9,245 nt of DNA from assembly GCA_964572855.1 (NCBI GenBank), contig CAZNGF010000079.1, forward strand, positions 1-9,245. Direction: 5' to 3'. Shown piece after piece: positions 6,801 to 9,245 of the stretch. The stretch comes from CAZNGF01 sp964572855 (lineage in GTDB: Bacteria; Bipolaricaulota; Bipolaricaulia; RBG-16-55-9; JAJCYT01). Below the pieces are notes generated by a model. It saw only the letters and a program-made list of their open reading frames with translations. It did no database searches and had not been told where the DNA came from. The translations under genes were made by a program, and so were the position numbers. The first letter of the stretch is position 1. The number at the start of each line of letters is the position of its first letter.

Positions 6801-8879
6801 CGCCAGAAGGCCAAGCAGCTCGGCGAGCTCCAGCGCGAGCTCAAGGTGAGCGCCAAGGACTTTAAGGAACGCGCGCTCGGGAACAAGAGCGTGGCCGACG
6901 TGCGCGATCCCGAGGGCAAGCAGGTGATCGTGGCCCGCGACGAGTCGATCACGCCCTACTTCGTGCAGCAACTCAAAAAGCACAAGGTCAAGACCATCAC
7001 GGTTCGCCCCGAGGTCATCGTGCGCTCGGTGCTGACCTGTGAGACCCCGCGCGGCGTGTGCCAGAAGTGCTACGGGCTCGACCTCTCGCGCCACCGCCTG
7101 GTCGAGCTGGGCACGGCCGTGGGGATCATCTCGGCCCAGTCCATCGGCGAGCCCGGCACCCAGCTCACGATGCGCACGTTCCACACCGGCGGCATCGCGG
7201 GCGAGGACATCACGCAGGGCCTGCCGCGCGCCGAGGAGTTGTTCGAGGCGCGCAAGGCGCTGCGCAGCACGCAGGGCGAGATCGCGCCCATCAGCGGGCA
7301 CGTGGCCGAGCTGACCACGACCCCGGACGGCCGCGAGCAGATCCACCTCGAAAGCGAGCGCCACACGCTCCAGCTCCCGCGCGAGCTCTGCCAGGTCCAG
7401 CCCGGCGATCAGGTCGGGATCAACCAGTTCATCACGGGCAAGAGCCCGGCCGCCGGCAAGCTGGAGACGATCCAATGGGACGGCGCCCGCCACGCGCTCA
7501 TCATGGGCGAGGGCGACGCCGTGCTGCACCTGCCGCTGGGCGCCGAGCCCGCGGTCGACAACGGCGCCGAGGTCAAGGAGGGCGACGCGCTCACGGACCC
7601 CTACGAGCAGGCGCCCATCGCCGCGCTCGGGGCCGGCACGGTCGAGCAGGTCATGGCGCAAGAGGAGGAGGGCCAGCGCACCGTGATCGTGGCCGATTCG
7701 GAAGGCCAGATCGCGCGCTACCTCGTCCCGGCCGAGGTCGAGTTGCTGGTGGGCGAGGGCGACGAGGTCGAGGAGGGGACGCTTTTCTTCTCCCCGTTCG
7801 AGGTCGAACCGCTGACCGCGCCGCGGGCCGGGCGCGTGTTCGTTCAGGGACAGCGCTTCGTGCTCTGCGAGGCCGACGGCCTGGAAGGGCGCCTCATCTC
7901 GCTGAGCGACGGGGTGAGCCTGACCAAGGAGCCGGGCGACGCCGTCAAGCGCGGCGAGTTGTTGTTCACGGTGAGTGCGGGCGAGGAAGGCGGCACGGCC
8001 GTGGTGGACGCGGTCGAGTCGCTCGACGACGAACGCCTGGTGGACGTGACCTACCACCTCGAGGCCAGCGTCGCGCTCAGCAACACGCCGGTGGTGCGCC
8101 AGGGCGACAAGGTGCGCCAGGGCGACCTGGTCTCCAAGGGCGTGGTCTCGCCGCACACGCTGGTCAAGGAGGCCGGCGTGCGCGCCACGCGCGACTACCT
8201 GCTCACCGAGATCCACAAGGTCTACAAGAGCCAGGGCGTGGACATCAACGACAAGCACATCGAGCTGGTCATCCGCCAGATGCTCAATAACGTGAGCATC
8301 GAGGACGCGGGCGACTCGCCGTTCACGCCCAACGAGATCGTTAGTCTGGAGGAGTTCCAGTCGGCGATCCGGCGCATGAACGAGGAAAACCGCCAGATCC
8401 GCCTGCAGCGCGAGGAGCTGCTGGGCGCGGTGCTGGCCGCCGACCTGGCCGACCCCGATGGCCAGCCGCTGGCCGCACAGGGCCAGCAGGTGGACGCCCA
8501 GCTCCTGGACGCCTGGCTCGAGGCCGAGGTCGAGGAGATCACGGTCGAGCGCGTCTCGGGCCCGGAAACCGTGCGCATCGCCGAGAAGCTGCTGCCCGTG
8601 GGCGAGCGGCTCCTGATGCGCATCTCCAAGGCGGCGCTCGAGAACAAGAGTTGGCTGAGCGCGGCCTCGTTCCAGCGCACGACCATGGTGCTGGACCAGG
8701 CGGCGCTGCGCGGGGCCAACGACACGATGGAGAGCCTGAAGGCCAACGTGATCGTGAGCCGATTGGTGCCGGCCGGGACCGGGTACTTCGCCCACGGTCG
8801 CAACGCGGAACAGGCCAAGGCCAACGGCGAGGCCGAGGACGCGCCCGAGGCCGAGGAGGTGGCCGCCACGGCCGACTGA
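3849..8879 (+). CDS. rpoC: DNA-directed RNA polymerase subunit beta-prime
   Basis: Largest core RNA polymerase subunit, 1676 aa (E. coli 1407, Thermus 1524). In order: N-terminal clamp with zinc site Cys61/63/76/79; an insertion of about 139-330 containing a hammerhead-like hairpin; NLYRRIINRNNRLKKL-type zipper/lid region (about 405-420); switch-2 GKQGRLRRNLLGKRVDYSGR (471-490); catalytic NADFDGD with Mg-binding Asp602, 604 and 606; bridge helix around FREGL...STHGGRKG (883-925); second zinc site Cys934/1064/1071/1074; trigger loop with TMRTFHTGG (M1108, R1109, H1112); a very large insertion (about 1150-1430) of repeated GDxVxxG hairpins; the NDKHIELVIRQML clamp segment; a further insertion (about 1500-1585); LSAASF and PAGTGYF near the end; and an acidic Ala-rich tail. 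The E. coli trigger-loop insertion is absent. Near-invariant positions changed: Gln after NADFDGD is Thr607, and GARKG of the bridge helix is GGRKG. The start is set by GAGGTGAT. rpoB does not precede it; a zinc-ribbon gene does, and rpsL follows. Confidence 0.98.
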   Translation: MFVSGDDIRRLRIGLASPEEMHAWSKGEVTESETINYRTHRPERGGLFAEEIFGPENDYECGCGKYRGRKYEGIKCEKCGVLVTDKSARRVNMGHIDLASPVIHFWYLKGVSSSLSTLLGLKRVTLKRIAYYETEPRQEEIFVVTHSPEGDPEVGEYLTKTQLNILQQKKDFKAEPAYVVDATQPVTAAEGGTVEIVPMKLENEEEITVIRVDKKDYPVSVRAEVLVESGQQIEAGETLAESPFGPLDEVVSEFKLSAFRTFYPEIHGARAVDNVDNLIFLVTQATGEEFPLEVGDLLLEDEKFAYERVYRGQFEAHTGAVGIQGVLANLDLHQVARGLKRQVRRETSEGKRKRMLKRLEIVEHLRHSGNRARDMILEVIPVMPPNLRPIVQLEGGKFATTDLNDLYRRIINRNNRLKKLKEMGAPEVILRNERRMLQEAVDALIYNEKKENPILGRDNRPLKSLSERISGKQGRLRRNLLGKRVDYSGRAVIVVNPKLKLHQCGLPKKMALELFRPFIHHHLQLLEKPITITNYDELKNKALSGELPEVWDILEKLIKDHPVMLNRAPTLHRLGIQAFEPTLVDGEAIQIHPFVCPPYNADFDGDTMSVHVPLYPASIKEARERMLSSQNILSPASGEPLSMPTQDFIFAAYYLTFVPKEGQARHKADDALFAFADETEATWAYEAGRIRLQTPIRIRVEGKLRETTLGRVIFNGIVPEDLRDYDKTYNAGEIDQLVMTCYHQHGNERVVELLEDIKRLGLKYAIRSGLTVSVRDCIIPPEKPEILKEARERVDRINGMFEMGLSTDSERKEEVIKIWRETVDRVEDATMENFGKQRYNPIYGIVESGARGSSNQIKQLAGMRGPMADPSGQILEMPVISNFREGLTTMEYFISTHGGRKGTADTALKTADSGYLTRRLVDACEELVIKDDDCGTNNGIALDPLYYSKTQLMENLETRLYGRLLAADVRFDGEVAFERDTLMDRQKAKQLGELQRELKVSAKDFKERALGNKSVADVRDPEGKQVIVARDESITPYFVQQLKKHKVKTITVRPEVIVRSVLTCETPRGVCQKCYGLDLSRHRLVELGTAVGIISAQSIGEPGTQLTMRTFHTGGIAGEDITQGLPRAEELFEARKALRSTQGEIAPISGHVAELTTTPDGREQIHLESERHTLQLPRELCQVQPGDQVGINQFITGKSPAAGKLETIQWDGARHALIMGEGDAVLHLPLGAEPAVDNGAEVKEGDALTDPYEQAPIAALGAGTVEQVMAQEEEGQRTVIVADSEGQIARYLVPAEVELLVGEGDEVEEGTLFFSPFEVEPLTAPRAGRVFVQGQRFVLCEADGLEGRLISLSDGVSLTKEPGDAVKRGELLFTVSAGEEGGTAVVDAVESLDDERLVDVTYHLEASVALSNTPVVRQGDKVRQGDLVSKGVVSPHTLVKEAGVRATRDYLLTEIHKVYKSQGVDINDKHIELVIRQMLNNVSIEDAGDSPFTPNEIVSLEEFQSAIRRMNEENRQIRLQREELLGAVLAADLADPDGQPLAAQGQQVDAQLLDAWLEAEVEEITVERVSGPETVRIAEKLLPVGERLLMRISKAALENKSWLSAASFQRTTMVLDQAALRGANDTMESLKANVIVSRLVPAGTGYFAHGRNAEQAKANGEAEDAPEAEEVAATAD

Positions 8880-8891
8880 ACCGGAGAAGGG

Positions 8892-8923
8892 CCCGCGAGG
8901 CCGCCGATCGACGGCCCCGCGGG
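8892..8923 (+). terminator. Putative terminator hairpin after rpoC
   Basis: CCCGCGAGGCCG (8892-8903) and CGGCCCCGCGGG (8912-8923) form a 12-bp stem with one A-C mismatch around an 8-nt loop, 13 nt after the rpoC stop. There is no immediate U-tract; the first T-run is TTTT at 8940-8943. It may act as a weak or factor-assisted terminator or as a 3' end stabiliser. Confidence 0.4.
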
Positions 8924-8986
8924 GCGAGCGGCGCGCGGCTTTTCGCGGCCTCGGCGGCGGAAAGAGCGATGCAAAGATTCTTTTGC

Positions 8987-9015
8987 TTGACAAGGGGTAT
9001 GGCGATTTCTATAAT
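8987..9015 (+). promoter_or_regulatory. Perfect-consensus sigma70 promoter for rpsL (str operon)
   Basis: TTGACA (8987-8992), 17-nt spacer (8993-9009), TATAAT (9010-9015): both boxes match consensus at every position. Predicted start is near 9021-9023, giving a leader of about 80 nt. This suggests a strong housekeeping promoter driving rpsL and, by usual str-operon order, rpsG, fusA and tuf beyond the window. Confidence 0.85.
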
Positions 9016-9016
9016 G

Positions 9017-9030
9017 CCCTGAAGTCAGGG
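9017..9030. repeat. Palindrome at the predicted rpsL transcription start
   Basis: CCCTGA (9017-9022) and TCAGGG (9025-9030) are exact reverse complements separated by AG. With one mismatch, the symmetry continues outward to AAT (9013-9015) and ATT (9032-9034), so it includes the end of the -10 box. It could be an operator or a hairpin at the 5' end of the mRNA. Confidence 0.45.
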
Positions 9031-9102
9031 AATTGCTCTTTGCATCCTTACTATTCCAATTTGTAAGCGCAACCATCATTCAACAGGGAGACGATTGCAC
9101 TT

Positions 9103-9245
9103 ATGCCGACGCTCAACCAACTCGTGCGAAAGGGCCGCAAGAAGGTCCACAAAAAGCGCAAGGCGCCCGCCTTGGAGAACTGCCCGCAGCGCCGCGGGGT
9201 GTGCACCCGGGTGTTCACCCGCACGCCCAAGAAGCCGAACTCGGC
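9103..9245 (+). CDS. rpsL: 30S ribosomal protein S12 (3' end outside window)
   Basis: The first 47 residues are visible, starting MPTLNQLVRKGRKK and containing PQRRGVCTRV and TPKKPNS. S12 sits at the decoding centre of the 30S subunit. The alignment to E. coli S12 needs no gap: the two lysines of TPKKPNS are residues 43 and 44, corresponding to the streptomycin-related lysines 42 and 43 of the mature E. coli protein, and both are kept. The usual YTTTPKK reads FTRTPKK, so an Arg replaces a Thr next to this loop. The start is set by the family N terminus. The nearest Shine-Dalgarno-like stretch, AGGGAG (9085-9090), is 12 nt from the ATG, rather far. It probably begins the str operon. Confidence 0.97.
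   Translation, partial: MPTLNQLVRKGRKKVHKKRKAPALENCPQRRGVCTRVFTRTPKKPNS

Larger units (their letters stand above)
8968..9046. repeat. 10-bp inverted repeat flanking the rpsL promoter
   Basis: GATGCAAAGA (8968-8977) and TCTTTGCATC (9037-9046) are exact reverse complements, 59 bases apart, enclosing both promoter boxes. The left arm ends 9 bp before the -35 box; the right arm begins about 15 bp after the predicted start. The right arm with its preceding GC also complements AAAGAGC at 8961-8967. It is a candidate pair of operator sites. Confidence 0.45.
8880..9102. other. rpoC-rpsL intergenic region
   Basis: The first 80 bases are very GC rich and contain a long hairpin. From about 8961 the composition switches to AT-rich, with a perfect-consensus promoter, two inverted repeats and an approximately 80-nt leader for rpsL. 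No ORF with coding character is visible. Confidence 0.6.

Noticed and set aside
7058..8290. A 410-codon frame inside rpoC on the same strand.
   Set aside because: An Arg/Gly/Ala-rich out-of-frame reading of GC-rich codons; the RpoC frame here contains the trigger loop and conserved clamp residues.
3633..8993. An uninterrupted antisense frame of 1786 codons opposite rpoC.
   Set aside because: It mirrors the codon pattern of a GC-rich gene; its translation is low-complexity (Leu, Val, His, Asp, Arg rich) with no family motif, whereas the plus strand encodes clear RpoC.
9047..9067. CTTAC/GTAAG inverted repeat in the rpsL leader.
   Set aside because: Only 5 bp with an 11-nt loop; too weak to call a regulatory structure.
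8222..9079. A minus-strand frame crossing the rpoC end and the rpsL promoter.
   Set aside because: Ser/Arg-rich low-complexity product overlapping rpoC and the promoter region; no motif seen.

Overview
This GC-rich window carries five genes around two divergent transcription units. On the minus strand, reading leftwards from about 3170, are two genes of the Pup-proteasome system: the proteasome-associated AAA+ ATPase (arc/mpa) and the Pup deamidase/depupylase (dop, which runs off the left edge). They overlap at a TAATG junction. On the plus strand are a small FmdB-type zinc-ribbon gene, an unusually long rpoC (RNA polymerase beta-prime, 1676 aa) and the first 47 codons of rpsL (ribosomal protein S12).

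Organism: a bacterium, shown by sigma70-type promoters, Shine-Dalgarno sites and a bacterial RpoC. The mpa-dop order is the one known from actinobacterial Pup loci (mpa-dop-pup-prcBA-pafA). However, RpoC carries hammerhead-type insertions in the N-terminal part, as in Thermus, and a very large one after the trigger loop. Arc also lacks the C-terminal GQYL-type tail of mycobacterial Mpa. A non-actinobacterial Pup-bearing lineage (for example Armatimonadota, Planctomycetota, Nitrospirota or a candidate phylum) is more likely, but the sequence alone does not settle the phylum.

Layout: 1-1475 dop (minus, 3' end missing); 1475-3166 arc (minus); 3167-3474 divergent control region with one promoter facing each way and a dyad midway between them; 3475-3771 zinc-ribbon protein; 3849-8879 rpoC; 8880-9102 intergenic region with a putative rpoC terminator and a perfect-consensus promoter (TTGACA-N17-TATAAT) inside an inverted repeat; 9103-9245 rpsL start. 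The expected neighbour rpoB is not upstream of rpoC; its place is taken by the zinc-ribbon gene and the divergent proteasome genes.

How the genes work together: Arc recognises pupylated proteins and threads them towards a 20S core, and Dop prepares Pup by deamidation and removes it from substrates. pup, prcB/prcA and pafA would be expected just left of the window. RpoC and S12 are core transcription and translation components. The main points of interest are the rpoB/rpoC separation, the RpoC insertions and substitutions in near-invariant motifs, the altered Arc tail, a Glu-to-Asp change in the Dop active site, and the palindrome-rich rpsL promoter. I see no mobile element, CRISPR array or RNA gene.
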